The position numbers were made by a program, and so were the translations under genes. Positions 27,668 to 37,184 of a DNA stretch of 64,000 bases are shown here, piece after piece; positions within the stretch are counted from its first letter, which is position 1, and each line of letters starts with the position of its first letter. The notes under the pieces are model-generated. The model was not told where the DNA came from and made no database searches. It worked only from the letters and a program-made list of their open reading frames with translations. The stretch lies in contig NZ_CP026995.1 in NCBI RefSeq assembly GCF_013407185.1, positions 527,578-591,577 on the forward strand. The letters are read 5' to 3'. The DNA is from Nitrosopumilus ureiphilus. Lineage in GTDB: Archaea > Thermoproteota > Nitrososphaeria > Nitrososphaerales > Nitrosopumilaceae.

Positions 27668-29083
27668 ATGGGAAAAACACTTTTTGAAAAAATCTGGGAA
27701 TCCCATGTTGTAGTTGAAAAACCAAACAGTCCTTCTCTAATCTATATTGACAGGCATTTGGTACATGAAGTAACCTCTCCCCAAGCTTTTGATGGATTGC
27801 GAATGAATAACAGAAAGGTTCGAAGACCTGATCTTACTATAGCCACTATGGATCATAACGTTCCAACAAATGACAGGTCTCTTCCAATTTTGGACCAAAC
27901 TTCTGCAATCCAAATCCAAACACTTGAAAAAAATTGCAAAGATTTTGGAATCACACTATTTGATATCAACAGTCCCAATCAAGGAATAGTCCACGTGATT
28001 GGCCCTCAATTGGGAATTACTCTGCCTGGTTCTACAATAGTTTGCGGAGATAGTCACACATCAACTCACGGAGCATTTGGGGCACTGGCATTGGGTATTG
28101 GAACAAGCGATGTTGAGCATGTCTTGGCATCTCAAACCATGTGGTTGGAAAAACCAAAACCATTTGAAATTAGAGTAGATGGAAAAAGAAAGAATCCTCA
28201 CGCAGTTACTGCAAAAGACATCGTTCTCTCTATTATCAAAAATATTGGAACTGGAGGCGGGACAGGCACAGTAATAGAGTATATGGGGGAGGGAATAGCG
28301 GATCTCTCCATGGAGCAGAGAATGACTATATGCAATATGTCAATTGAGGCAGGAGCCCGTGCAGGATTGATTGCACCTGATGAGAAGACATTTGATTATC
28401 TTCGAGGACGAAAATACACTCCGAAAAATTACGAGTCTCTAGTTGAGACGTGGCGCGAGAATCTAAAGACTGACAGTGATGCAACATTTGAGAGACAATT
28501 TACTTTACACATTGATGACATTGCACCTCAAGTTAGTTGGGGAACAAATCCTGGAATGACGTGTGATGTAACTGAATCAGTTCCATCCCCTGATGAGTTT
28601 GCAAAAGGTGACCCCAATCAAAAGAAAGGTGCAGAAAAAGCACTTGATTACATGGATCTTAAACCCGGAACTCCAATTGAAGATATCAAAATTGATAGAG
28701 TATTCATTGGTTCATGTACAAATGCAAGATTAGAAGATCTCATTGAAGCATCAAAAGTTGTAAGGGGACAAAAAATTTCATCAGATGTTAGAGCAATGGT
28801 TGTTCCAGGTTCTCAAATGGTAAAAAAACAAGCAGAAGAAATGGGTCTTGATAAAATTTTCATTGATGCTAATTTTGAATGGCGAGAAGCAGGATGTAGC
28901 ATGTGTCTTGGAATGAATCCTGATATTTTATCTCCTGGTGAGCGATGTGCCAGTACCTCAAACAGAAACTTTGAAGGGAGACAGGGAACTGGTGGAAGAA
29001 CCCACTTGGTTAGTCCAGTGATGGCAGCAGCTGCTGCAATCAACGGACACTTTGTAGATGTTAGGAAATTGGATTTAAACTAG
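27668..29083 (+). CDS. leuC: 3-isopropylmalate dehydratase large subunit, bacterial type
   Basis: Started at ATG 27668 ([15 protein letters not shown]), one base after the previous stop; the longer frame is an overlap artefact. 471 residues, the length of bacterial LeuC, with Fe-S Cys in [12 protein letters not shown] and [11 protein letters not shown]. It probably catalyses isomerisation of 2- to 3-isopropylmalate in leucine synthesis. It shows the bacterial rather than archaeal subtype and is therefore probably acquired by transfer relative to the pair ahead. Confidence 0.88.
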   Translation: MGKTLFEKIWESHVVVEKPNSPSLIYIDRHLVHEVTSPQAFDGLRMNNRKVRRPDLTIATMDHNVPTNDRSLPILDQTSAIQIQTLEKNCKDFGITLFDINSPNQGIVHVIGPQLGITLPGSTIVCGDSHTSTHGAFGALALGIGTSDVEHVLASQTMWLEKPKPFEIRVDGKRKNPHAVTAKDIVLSIIKNIGTGGGTGTVIEYMGEGIADLSMEQRMTICNMSIEAGARAGLIAPDEKTFDYLRGRKYTPKNYESLVETWRENLKTDSDATFERQFTLHIDDIAPQVSWGTNPGMTCDVTESVPSPDEFAKGDPNQKKGAEKALDYMDLKPGTPIEDIKIDRVFIGSCTNARLEDLIEASKVVRGQKISSDVRAMVVPGSQMVKKQAEEMGLDKIFIDANFEWREAGCSMCLGMNPDILSPGERCASTSNRNFEGRQGTGGRTHLVSPVMAAAAAINGHFVDVRKLDLN

Positions 29084-29084
29084 A

Positions 29085-29669
29085 ATGGAGCCTTTTAAAA
29101 ACATCTCAAGCATCATTACACCACTGGATAAGGTAAATGTGGACACTGATCAAATTGTCCCAAAACAATTCCTAAAATTAGTCCAAAAGTCCGGATTTGG
29201 AAAGTTCTTGTTCTTTAATTGGCGATATGATGAGGCAGAAAACAAAAAATCTGATTTTGTCTTAAATGATCCAAAATATGGTGGCTCTAAAATCCTAGTA
29301 GTTGGAGATAATTTTGGGTGCGGTTCTAGTCGTGAGCATGCCGTTTGGGCTCTAAAAGACTATGGTTTTTCAGTAATAATCGCACCATCCTTTGCTGATA
29401 TCTTCTTTAGCAACTGCTTCAAAAATGGTCTTTTACCAATTTCGCTTGATGAAGAAACAGTTGATATTCTACAAAAAGAAACAGGCCCAGTCAGCGTTGA
29501 CTTGGAAAAGCAAACCATCAAAACTTCCACTCAAGAAATTCATTTTGATATTGATTCTCATATGAGAAAAATTCTTCTAGAAGGACTAGATGACATTGCA
29601 CAAACTTTTCAATATGAAGATAAAATTACAGAGTTTGAAAAAAATTCTAAAATCCCATCTGTTTTATAA
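29085..29669 (+). CDS. leuD: 3-isopropylmalate dehydratase small subunit, bacterial type
   Basis: 194 residues, one base after leuC. The motifs VDTDQIVPKQFLKLV, KSGFGKFLF and [14 protein letters not shown] match bacterial LeuD closely, including the Phe-rich loop, and differ from the archaeal small subunit two genes upstream. It pairs with the bacterial-type LeuC. The gene overlaps the convergent nucleotidyltransferase by 23 bases. Confidence 0.88.
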   Translation: MEPFKNISSIITPLDKVNVDTDQIVPKQFLKLVQKSGFGKFLFFNWRYDEAENKKSDFVLNDPKYGGSKILVVGDNFGCGSSREHAVWALKDYGFSVIIAPSFADIFFSNCFKNGLLPISLDEETVDILQKETGPVSVDLEKQTIKTSTQEIHFDIDSHMRKILLEGLDDIAQTFQYEDKITEFEKNSKIPSVL

Positions 29670-30366
29670 TCTTCTTTACTGTTTTCTCATTTCTCTCTAA
29701 AACCATTGGAGATTCTGCATCAATCCATTCTATTTCTCCAATGTCATATGCACTAATTTTTCCCTCTCTTGATAGTTGCTGTAAAATATCAAATGACAAA
29801 TTGATCTCTTTTTGTTTTGACTTGGCCTTTATTCTTTCAATAACATCCGATCCTAACATGTAGATTCCTAGACATTCGGAGAGCTGCAATTTCATTAGTG
29901 GTTTTTCTTTGAATTCTTTAATTATTCCATCTTCAACTACTGCAAATCCTGTCTCTTCTTTTCTTTTTGATCTTGTTGCAATACATGCCACACTTTTTTT
30001 ATCGACAAACTGCTCATGCATCTTTTTTAGATTGATGGCACACAAGTTATCCGCAAACCACAAGACAAATTCTGATTCACCTTTGAGTTTATTCTCGATG
30101 TGCAGCAAATCTCCGCCTGTACCACTTTGTGAGTCTTGAACAAAGGCGGTGCCTTTTTGATTCTCGTAATAGTTTTTGATTTGACCTCCCAATCCAGTAA
30201 AATCAGAAATTATGATGACCTCTTTTATGAAACTAAATGATTTTAGATATTTTACAACATAGTCAATTAGCGGCTTTCCATTAATTGGCGTCATTGCCTT
30301 TGGAAAATATTCGGTGTATGGCTTGCCTCTAGTTCCTTTGCCGCCAGCTAAAATTATAGCCTTCAC
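29647..30366 (-). CDS. Sugar-phosphate nucleotidyltransferase
   Basis: 239 residues with the signature AIILAGGKGTRGKPYTEYFPKAM (residues 3-25), the nucleotide-binding loop of the RmlA/GlmU family. The conserved LLHIENKL and WFADNL stretches and the DAESPMVLER end are also present. It makes an NDP-sugar from a sugar phosphate; the sugar cannot be told. It follows the ribosomal gene run in the same orientation, three bases after the uS9 stop, hence likely in that operon. Confidence 0.82.
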   Translation of the reverse strand: MKAIILAGGKGTRGKPYTEYFPKAMTPINGKPLIDYVVKYLKSFSFIKEVIIISDFTGLGGQIKNYYENQKGTAFVQDSQSGTGGDLLHIENKLKGESEFVLWFADNLCAINLKKMHEQFVDKKSVACIATRSKRKEETGFAVVEDGIIKEFKEKPLMKLQLSECLGIYMLGSDVIERIKAKSKQKEINLSFDILQQLSREGKISAYDIGEIEWIDAESPMVLERNEKTVKKIIKQMGF

Positions 30367-30369
30367 AGC

Positions 30370-30819
30370 CTAACGGTATGATTTTTGCTTTCTTCTTCTA
30401 GCACCAGGTCCGCCAAATTTCTTTGGTTCTTTCTGTCTGGCATCTCCGCTGACTAGGTATTTGTCAAAATCAGTGATTCGTTTTCGAAGATCTTCTCTAG
30501 TTGATTTTGGAAGTGGATGCTCTTTTGGCTCTTTCTTAGATTTAGTCCATCCAATTAGTGCTCTGGTAATTCCAGTTGCAGCTGCACTGGCTTGACCCAT
30601 AAAACCTCCGCCTCTAACTCTGACAGAAATATCTATTTTGTCCCTCAAGTCACCTGTTATTTCTAGTGGTCCTAAAATTACTTCACGGACAGTTTCTTGA
30701 GGAATCATTTCAACTGGAACATTGTTGATTCTTACTTTGCCTTGTCCTTTTGTAATGTAAACATGTGCACTAGCTCTCTTTCTAGTTGCAAAATAAATTT
30801 CAGTTTTTGGAGTTGTCAT
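30370..30819 (-). CDS. rps9: Ribosomal protein uS9
   Basis: 149 residues, ending in the diagnostic basic tail GGPGARRRKQKSYR that reaches the P-site tRNA. The core motif VRGGGFMGQASA is intact. It overlaps uL13 upstream by four bases and belongs to the conserved archaeal order Rpo3-eL18-uL13-uS9. Confidence 0.95.
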   Translation of the reverse strand: MTTPKTEIYFATRKRASAHVYITKGQGKVRINNVPVEMIPQETVREVILGPLEITGDLRDKIDISVRVRGGGFMGQASAAATGITRALIGWTKSKKEPKEHPLPKSTREDLRKRITDFDKYLVSGDARQKEPKKFGGPGARRRKQKSYR

Positions 30820-31280
30820 TCAGTCCACCCTATTACTCTGCATAATTCGCCTACTGATGTATAGTTTGCTGCAGATTTTTTAATTTTTGCTTTTTCAAAT
30901 TGAATTTTTTCAAGTGATTTAATTTCTTTTGGAGAGCCAATGTAAGTTCTTAGTCTTTGATATGATTCTTTTCCTGATGGTTTTCTATCAAATGGTAACA
31001 TTTGACGAATCATTTTTGCAATTACAGTGTCTGGTCTTCTATAGTGGACTGGTCCGTGTTTTGGATTAATAATGCTGTTAATTTCTAAAAATTCTCTATA
31101 TTCTTTGATTTGGTTTGCTCTTGTACCGCTCATCATAATTTTTTCACAATTTACAACTGAAACTCTGTTTCCCTGAATTAGCAATTTTGCAACATTCGAT
31201 GATAGTCTACCTGCGATGTGATCTGTTCCGTCAACTACAATTGGTCTGTCAGTTCTGATTACTGTTTTTTGCTCAGCCAA
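30816..31280 (-). CDS. rpl13: Ribosomal protein uL13
   Basis: The start is placed at TTG 31280 (MAEQKTVIRTDRPIVVDGTD), because the ATG further upstream would overlap eL18 by 44 bases. The core GRLSSNVAKLLIQGN, KIMMSGTRANQIKEYREF and the GPVHYRRPD stretch are the L13 signature. It is in the eL18-uL13-uS9 run. Confidence 0.93.
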   Translation of the reverse strand: MAEQKTVIRTDRPIVVDGTDHIAGRLSSNVAKLLIQGNRVSVVNCEKIMMSGTRANQIKEYREFLEINSIINPKHGPVHYRRPDTVIAKMIRQMLPFDRKPSGKESYQRLRTYIGSPKEIKSLEKIQFEKAKIKKSAANYTSVGELCRVIGWTE

Positions 31281-31620
31281 GTAGTACGACTCCTTTTCCT
31301 GTTGGGTTTTGTTCAATCAAATCTGAATAACTTATAATTTTTCCACCTTTTTCAATAATTTTACTTGCAGCAGAACTTGAGATTCCAAATGAGAATAATG
31401 TAATTTTGTGAGGAACATTACCTGTTCCAAGAACTTTTCCTGGAAATACGACTGTGTCGTTTTCTTTTGTTAATTGACCGATTCTGTTCAAGTTAAGATC
31501 TCTTCTTGCAATGGATGGCTTTAATGCATATTCGGCTAATTTTGCCCAAATTGGAGCGTCATTTTTAGCTGATGCTTTTTTCAGATCCTTTGCCATGCGT
31601 ATAACTACTTGATTAGTCAT
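31273..31620 (-). CDS. rpl18e: Ribosomal protein eL18
   Basis: 115 residues, with L18e motifs AEYALKPSIARRDLNLNRI and VFPGKVLGTGNVPHKITL. The ATG at 31620 may be replaced by the Met at residue 9. It shares the Rpo3-eL18-uL13-uS9 transcript; the gap to rpo3 is 45 bases. Confidence 0.94.
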   Translation of the reverse strand: MTNQVVIRMAKDLKKASAKNDAPIWAKLAEYALKPSIARRDLNLNRIGQLTKENDTVVFPGKVLGTGNVPHKITLFSFGISSSAASKIIEKGGKIISYSDLIEQNPTGKGVVLLG

Positions 31621-31665
31621 GTGAATAATCCGCCTTGAAACCCAAATATAATGTCTATGCTTAAT

Positions 31666-32331
31666 TTATTCTTGAATCTGGTCAATCGTTTCTTTGAATT
31701 GGCCTAATTTATTACTGACCTCATCTACTCCCGCAAGAATAATTTGCTCTGGATTTAGTGCGCCAGTAGATTCTACTGTGAGAATTTTCTCATCTTCCTT
31801 GTCTGTATCGATAATTGTTGAAATATTTGCAGAATTCCATTTTGCGTGTTCTATTCCACGTCCAAGTCTTGCATAACACTCGACTTTGATTCTTTGACCT
31901 GGTGCAAGTTGAACAATTGGAATTTTATCTGAAACTGGCTTAATTGACTCATCTTCAGAAGATAACTCGTTTGACAGGATGGTTCTTGTGACATCAGAGT
32001 CGCCAGAGTCTAAAACTAACATTACTCTGCAGTTTGAACATCCAGTTTCACTTTTACACTCACATTTTGATGGTTCGTTAAATCTACCCAAGTCAGTCTT
32101 TAATGGAATTAGTCCCAGTCTGTGTGCCAGTCCTTCATCAGGTAGTACTGAGGAATTTTCTATAATATCTACTGTATCAACTGCAAAGACTGGTACACCA
32201 TTAAGACATACACGTCTGAGTGCATTTGCATATTGTAACGGAACTCCTTTTAGCTTTATAGCTATTTTTTGATTATCTTTGCTAATTACCTCTAAGGATG
32301 ACAAATCTTGAACAAAATCTTCAAAGTCCAC
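31666..32331 (-). CDS. rpo3: RNA polymerase subunit Rpo3 (D)
   Basis: 221 residues with the alpha-type dimer region YANALRRVCLNGVPVFAVDTV and a Cys cluster (CECKSETGCSNC, about residues 88-101) in the place where many archaeal Rpo3 proteins have an iron-sulfur or zinc domain. Here only this short four-Cys loop remains, so a full ferredoxin-like domain is absent. It assembles with Rpo11. It is the first gene of the leftward ribosomal run, divergent from SBDS. Confidence 0.94.
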   Translation of the reverse strand: MDFEDFVQDLSSLEVISKDNQKIAIKLKGVPLQYANALRRVCLNGVPVFAVDTVDIIENSSVLPDEGLAHRLGLIPLKTDLGRFNEPSKCECKSETGCSNCRVMLVLDSGDSDVTRTILSNELSSEDESIKPVSDKIPIVQLAPGQRIKVECYARLGRGIEHAKWNSANISTIIDTDKEDEKILTVESTGALNPEQIILAGVDEVSNKLGQFKETIDQIQE

Positions 32332-32391
32332 ATAAAAATCTAGCTAGTTTTACGTATAGATAAATACCAAATTATCATAGATATTTTAGAA

Positions 32392-33078
32392 ATGACAGAT
32401 TACACATTGGTTAGATATTCCTATGAGGGAGAAAAATTTGAAATTATGGTAAAGCCTGACCCGGCACTTGATTACAGATTGGGTAAGAAAAAGGACCTCT
32501 CAGCAATTCTAGTTTCTGATGAAATTTACACTGATGCTAGTAAAGGCACGAGGCCTACTGCTGAAAAATTACTACACGCTTTCAAAACTGAAGACCCAGC
32601 CGAAATTGCTGAGATTATTCTCAAGAAAGGTGATCTGAATCTCACAACTGATCAAAGACGAAAGATGATTGAAGAGAAGAAAAAACAGATTGTGACCTTT
32701 ATTGCCAAAACATACGTAGATCCTAGAACTCATCTGCCGCATCCACCACTCAGAATTGAGCAGGCCATGAAAGACGGTAGAGTCTCAATTGATCCTCACA
32801 AAACTGTAGATGAGCAAGTAAAGGATATCGTTGAAAAATTGCGTTCTATCATTGCTCTAAAATCTGAGAATCTGAAATTAGAAATTACAATTCCTGCACA
32901 ATATGCATCTCAATCATATGCCGTTTTGAAATCAGTAGGTTCTCTAAACAAAGAAGAATGGCAAAATAACGGTTCACTAAAAGCAATACTTGAAATACCC
33001 GCTGCAGCAAGGCCAAACGTGATTGATAAATTAGGCTCTATAACCAAAGGCTCTGCTACAGTTGAGGTAATGAAATAA
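32392..33078 (+). CDS. SBDS family ribosome maturation protein
   Basis: 228 residues with the N-terminal FYSH domain (VRYSYEGEKFEIMVKPD), the TTDQRRKMIEEKKKQI helix and a C-terminal ferredoxin-like domain. It helps release of the anti-association factor (aIF6) from the large subunit. It heads the exosome operon and overlaps rrp4 by one base (TAATG), the usual archaeal order. Confidence 0.94.
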   Translation: MTDYTLVRYSYEGEKFEIMVKPDPALDYRLGKKKDLSAILVSDEIYTDASKGTRPTAEKLLHAFKTEDPAEIAEIILKKGDLNLTTDQRRKMIEEKKKQIVTFIAKTYVDPRTHLPHPPLRIEQAMKDGRVSIDPHKTVDEQVKDIVEKLRSIIALKSENLKLEITIPAQYASQSYAVLKSVGSLNKEEWQNNGSLKAILEIPAAARPNVIDKLGSITKGSATVEVMK

Positions 33079-33757
33079 TGGATAATAAAAGAAAATACGT
33101 TATTCCAGGCGATGTAGTAACCACAGGACCATTTAGACCTGAACAAAATGTAGAACTTGTAGGAAATAAGATAATCTCAACTACAATTGGCATTTCTGAA
33201 ATTTATGATGATTCAGTTAAAGTAATTCCCCTTACTGGAAAATACATTCCAAAAATTAATGATTTAGTTATTGGCAAAGTCATTTCTCATACATCACTGT
33301 CATGGGAACTTGACATAAATTCATGCTATGTTGGATTCTTGCCTGCACAAGATGTCTTTGGACGTGACTTTTCTGCTCATGCAGATGAACTTACATCCAA
33401 ATTAAAATCAGGAGACTTGGTTGCTGCAAGAATTGCAAATTTCGATAGAACACGAGATCCACTAGTTACAATTTCTGATAGAGATTTAGGTAAAATTGAT
33501 ACTGGCGACTTGGTAAAAATCTCTCCAAGTAAGGTCCCACGCCTGATTGGAAAACGAGGTACCATGATCCAAATGATAGAGATGGCAACAGACGCTGCAA
33601 TTACAATTGGCCAGAATGGCTGGGTAGTGGTTTCATGTGAGGCGCCCGAGGGATTATTAAAGGCTAAAAAGGCAATTGAGATGGTTAATGAAAAAGCACA
33701 TGTTGCTAATTTGACTGATCAAGTGAAAGAAATGTTAGAATCAAAAGGTGAATCATA

Positions 33758-33758
<1 letters not shown>
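33078..33758 (+). CDS. rrp4: Exosome subunit Rrp4
   Basis: 226 residues: N-terminal cap strand domain, S1 domain (LVAARIANFDRTRDPLVTIS) and a KH domain with the GKRGTMIQM loop (about 155-163). Rrp4 is an RNA-binding cap on the hexameric ring. It overlaps SBDS and rrp41 by one base each. Confidence 0.94.
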
Positions 33759-34492
<734 letters not shown>

Positions 34493-34494
34493 AA

Positions 34495-35313
34495 ATGACA
34501 TCTACTTCCGTTCTTGATGATCTAAAGAAATCACAAATTCTTGGATTACTTGAGCAAGGAAAAAGAGTAGATGGTAGGGCACTAGACGAACCAAGAGAAA
34601 TTTCAATTGAAACTAATGCAATCCCTAAAGCAAATGGTTCTGCACGAGTTCGTCTTGGTGAAACAGAAGTAATTTGTGGAGTAAAAATCCAACCTGACAG
34701 ACCTTTCCCGGATATGGGTGACAAAGGAATTTTCATTTGTACTGCTGAACTTTTACCACTATCTCATCCAACTGTTGAAACTGGTCCACCGGGACCTGAC
34801 GTAATTGAGTTGGCAAGAGTAGTTGATAGAGGAATTAGAGAAAGCCACATGATTGATGTTTCTCAACTAGTAATTGAGAAGAATAAATCCGTAGTTGGCG
34901 TCTTTGCAGATAATGTGGTTGTTGATTATGATGGCAATCTATTTGATGCGTGTTCTTATGCTGCAGCTGCAGCATTGCTTTCATCAAAAACTCCCAAATG
35001 GAATTGGGTTGATGATGCTCCAACATTAGCTGATGGTGAAGAAACTCCAGTACCAATTGCTACCATCCCAGTATCCGTAACAATGGGCAAGATTGGAAAT
35101 CACATCATAGTTGATCCAAATGGAGATGAATGGGCAAGCATGGATTCACGAATTACAATTACGACTGACTCTGATGGAAATATCTGTGCCTTACAAAAAG
35201 GGGGCTCTGATGGATTCTCACAAGATGAAATTAATCAATGTGGGGAAATCTCAGTACGAATAGGCACAAAAATAAGAGAAAAATTAAAACAAGCCCAAAC
35301 TGCAGGTCAATAA
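34495..35313 (+). CDS. rrp42: Exosome subunit Rrp42
   Basis: 272 residues, RNase PH fold. It begins SILDDLKK-like and contains GSARVRLGETEVICGVKI, FDACSYAAAAALLS and VTMGKIGNHII, but not the Rrp41 catalytic Asp pair, as normal for the structural ring partner. It alternates with Rrp41 in the ring. Confidence 0.94.
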   Translation: MTSTSVLDDLKKSQILGLLEQGKRVDGRALDEPREISIETNAIPKANGSARVRLGETEVICGVKIQPDRPFPDMGDKGIFICTAELLPLSHPTVETGPPGPDVIELARVVDRGIRESHMIDVSQLVIEKNKSVVGVFADNVVVDYDGNLFDACSYAAAAALLSSKTPKWNWVDDAPTLADGEETPVPIATIPVSVTMGKIGNHIIVDPNGDEWASMDSRITITTDSDGNICALQKGGSDGFSQDEINQCGEISVRIGTKIREKLKQAQTAGQ

Positions 35314-35314
35314 A

Positions 35315-35527
35315 ATGGCAAAAGCAAAAAAATCACTGAAAGGATTAGGCGCTCGTTACGGAATTAAACTTAGAAAACAATATACAAAAATCCATCTCCA
35401 ACTAAAAGAAAAAAGAACATGCCCTGAATGCGGTTCAAAAACTTTTGGCAGAGACGCTGTAGGTATCTGGTCTTGTAAGAAATGCAGCTATAAAGTAGCC
35501 GGAACCGCATATGACATTAAGCTTTAG
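35315..35527 (+). CDS. rpl37ae: Ribosomal protein eL43 (L37Ae)
   Basis: 70 residues with zinc knuckles CPECG (about 36-40) and CKKC (54-57) and the typical GARYGIKLRKQYTKI start. One base after the rrp42 stop, it overlaps pcc1 by 17 bases. Confidence 0.93.
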   Translation: MAKAKKSLKGLGARYGIKLRKQYTKIHLQLKEKRTCPECGSKTFGRDAVGIWSCKKCSYKVAGTAYDIKL

Positions 35528-35774
35528 TGCAAAAATTACAGTTGATGCAAAAGACAAAACAAAGGCAATCTTTGATTCTGTAAATACTGACAACGAATTT
35601 TATCCTGAAAATCCTGTAAAAACCAAGATAAAGTTTGATGAAAAAATTGAAATTTCAGTCGAATCAGAACAATTGACTCATCTCCGAGCGAATCTCAATT
35701 CAACTCTTAGACTAATCCAGGCAAGTTACGATTCAATTGAATCGGTAAAGATTCAATCCAATAGTGTTGAATAA
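35511..35774 (+). CDS. pcc1: KEOPS subunit Pcc1
   Basis: 87 residues, beta-alpha-beta, with ESEQLTHLRANLNSTLRLIQ, the helix by which Pcc1 dimerises and holds the tRNA in t6A synthesis. The position after the exosome and eL43 genes is the standard archaeal neighbourhood. Its ATG lies inside the last codons of eL43. Rpo12 (RpoP) often comes between them and was not found here. Confidence 0.85.
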   Translation: MTLSFSAKITVDAKDKTKAIFDSVNTDNEFYPENPVKTKIKFDEKIEISVESEQLTHLRANLNSTLRLIQASYDSIESVKIQSNSVE

Positions 35775-35799
35775 ATAGATTCAATGGTTATGCATAACA

Positions 35800-35985
35800 T
35801 TGGAAATTTCAGCAAAAGAAATTATTGAAATTAATGAGACACCCACCTTTTTGAAATAATTGGTTGTATCTAACAAGGCAACATGGACTACATATCGTAA
35901 CATGATGAAAAAAACAGTCTGCAAATATCTAAAAACCATTCTAATTGGAGATCCCCTTCTTGTGGAAAACAAAAACAAGATATGA
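35800..35985 (+). pseudogene. Decayed gene with in-frame TAA
   Basis: Frame from TTG 35800: EISAKEIIEINETPTFLK then TAA, continuing in the same frame as LVVSNKATWTTYRNMMKKTV and on to GDPLLVENKNKI with TGA 35983-35985. Both parts look coding (helical, balanced). Readthrough would give a 60-residue basic protein. I interpret it as a stop mutation in a small, unrecognised gene. Confidence 0.3.
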
Positions 35986-36128
35986 TGTTCTCTGGAAAAA
36001 AATTACATTATAAAAAACAGTACTATGATGCAGATTTTGAAATTAGAGTCAATGAGTTAGTTAGACGAACAAAAGCAGATTCTAACTGGATTGATTCCAA
36101 AATGTACCCATCCAAAAAATATGTATGA
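35982..36128 (+). CDS. Hypothetical basic small protein (48 aa)
   Basis: ATG 35982, TGA 36126. A basic, Tyr-rich sequence (GKKLHYKKQYYDADFEIRVN) with no recognised domain. It overlaps in another frame the start of the mini zinc finger at 36091. Either may be the real gene; both are weak. Confidence 0.3.
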   Translation: MMFSGKKLHYKKQYYDADFEIRVNELVRRTKADSNWIDSKMYPSKKYV

Positions 36129-36180
36129 TGTAGATTTCAAAAATAATCTGTATTGTATGAATTGCAATTGGGATTTCTGA
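36091..36180 (+). CDS. Mini zinc finger (29 aa), possibly 5' truncated
   Basis: TTG start. It has CTH close to the N-terminus and CMNC near the end (C-x2-H ... C-x2-C), so a four-ligand site is possible. The open frame extends nine codons further upstream without an initiator, which suggests a remnant of a longer ribbon. It is in line with other Cys-rich microproteins in this genome. Confidence 0.35.
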   Translation: MIPKCTHPKNMYDVDFKNNLYCMNCNWDF

Positions 36181-36353
36181 TCTCTTTTTTTAAAAATACA
36201 CATAAGATATTATTCTATTGTTACCAACCTACCGAATAATCTTCTTTTATGATAATCTTGTAATAGGTAAATTTTATAATTTTCTTCATTTTACATATCT
36301 TCTCCGTTTTTTTAAAAAGAAATCTCTTAAATGCATAATGTTGGAGTTTTCCT

Positions 36354-36669
36354 CATGAGAATACCTTAGGTGGACCCCCGAATTTATCAAATTTTTAAAA
36401 TCAATGAACAAAGAAGATCAATTATACAAAACAATAGATGCAATTTTGGATGTGATTGCTGAGAATCCAAGAATGGGCGAATCTATCGAATTTAAATTGA
36501 TTCCTAAATCCATTAAGAAAAAATATCCAGATTTAGATAACTTGTTAAGAGTAAAAGTTACAAGAGATTGGCGTTTATTGTATACCTTAGTCGGATATCC
36601 AAATAACAAAAAATACATGTTCTGATGGCAATACCACACAAAGAATATGATAGATTATTTGGTTATTGA
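36354..36669 (+). pseudogene. RelE/ParE-like toxin gene, frameshifted
   Basis: From ATG 36404 the frame gives a RelE-type core (MNKEDQLYKTIDAILDVIAE, LLRVKVTRDWRLLYTLVG), then stops early at 36625. Adding one A to the A-run at 36608-36613 would continue as KKIHVLMAIPHKEYDRLFGY, ending at TGA 36667-36669, the standard C-terminus. Upstream, RWTPEFIKFLKS is open in the same frame but without a start, so the 5' end may also be broken. Toxin activity is therefore doubtful. The repaired stop is exactly adjacent to the opposing gene at 36670. Confidence 0.55.
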
Positions 36670-36954
36670 TTATCTCAATAATGTTGAATTTTGTTCTAAT
36701 TCAATTAACCCTGGTTTGTTTCTTGCAAAGATCCAGAATACTGCGCCATTCTTATCATATGCAATTTTATTTGAGTCTTCTAAATAGACTAAAACTTTCT
36801 TGAAAGTGGCATGTTGTACCCCGCGTGGTAATGCATCATATAATTTAGTTACAGTTCTAAAATCATGATTTTTCTCAATTGTTTGCTCTATCATCTGTAT
36901 TGTATCCAGATTAGGACTATGGGTTTTCCTTTCCAGAATAGCGTTCTCATTCAT
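36670..36954 (-). CDS. Small winged-helix-like protein (94 aa)
   Basis: Residues 18-75 fit a winged helix (IQMIEQTIEKNHDFRTVTKLYDALPRGVQHATFKKVLVYLEDSNKI, then a wing near YDKNGAVFWIF). It is convergent with the decayed RelE-like toxin and may be unrelated to it or be a regulator. Its own promoter has tandem ATGTAyAT boxes (36962-36998), suggesting autoregulation. Confidence 0.55.
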   Translation of the reverse strand: MNENAILERKTHSPNLDTIQMIEQTIEKNHDFRTVTKLYDALPRGVQHATFKKVLVYLEDSNKIAYDKNGAVFWIFARNKPGLIELEQNSTLLR

Positions 36955-36961
36955 ACTATGT

Positions 36962-36998
36962 AATGTACATTAATGTATATATACATTTATGTATATAT
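36962..36998. promoter_or_regulatory. Tandem ATGTAyAT palindromes upstream of the winged-helix gene
   Basis: AATGTACATT (36962-36971) and AATGTATATATACATT (36972-36987) are perfect palindromes, directly followed by a third ATGTATAT half (36990-36997). They begin eight bases before the ATG of the minus-strand gene. A tandem array of near-identical boxes right at a promoter is typical of an operator for a dimeric winged-helix factor. Confidence 0.5.
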
Positions 36999-37184
36999 CT
37001 AAAGACACATTTTAACATAATTTACTAGAAATGATGAGAGGATAACTGGGGAATACTGACCATCACCTTCCAATTAGTGATTAAAACAAAAATTGAGCCA
37101 ACTGGTATATTCATGCTTTGGCATGCCTGAATACTCGATAATATTTTCCATAGAACAGGTATAAATCACAGGATTTCCCATTCT

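Noticed and set aside
35781..35978. Minus-strand 65-codon frame
   Set aside because: It is antisense to the broken plus-strand frame and hydrophobic by chance; no start context or domain.
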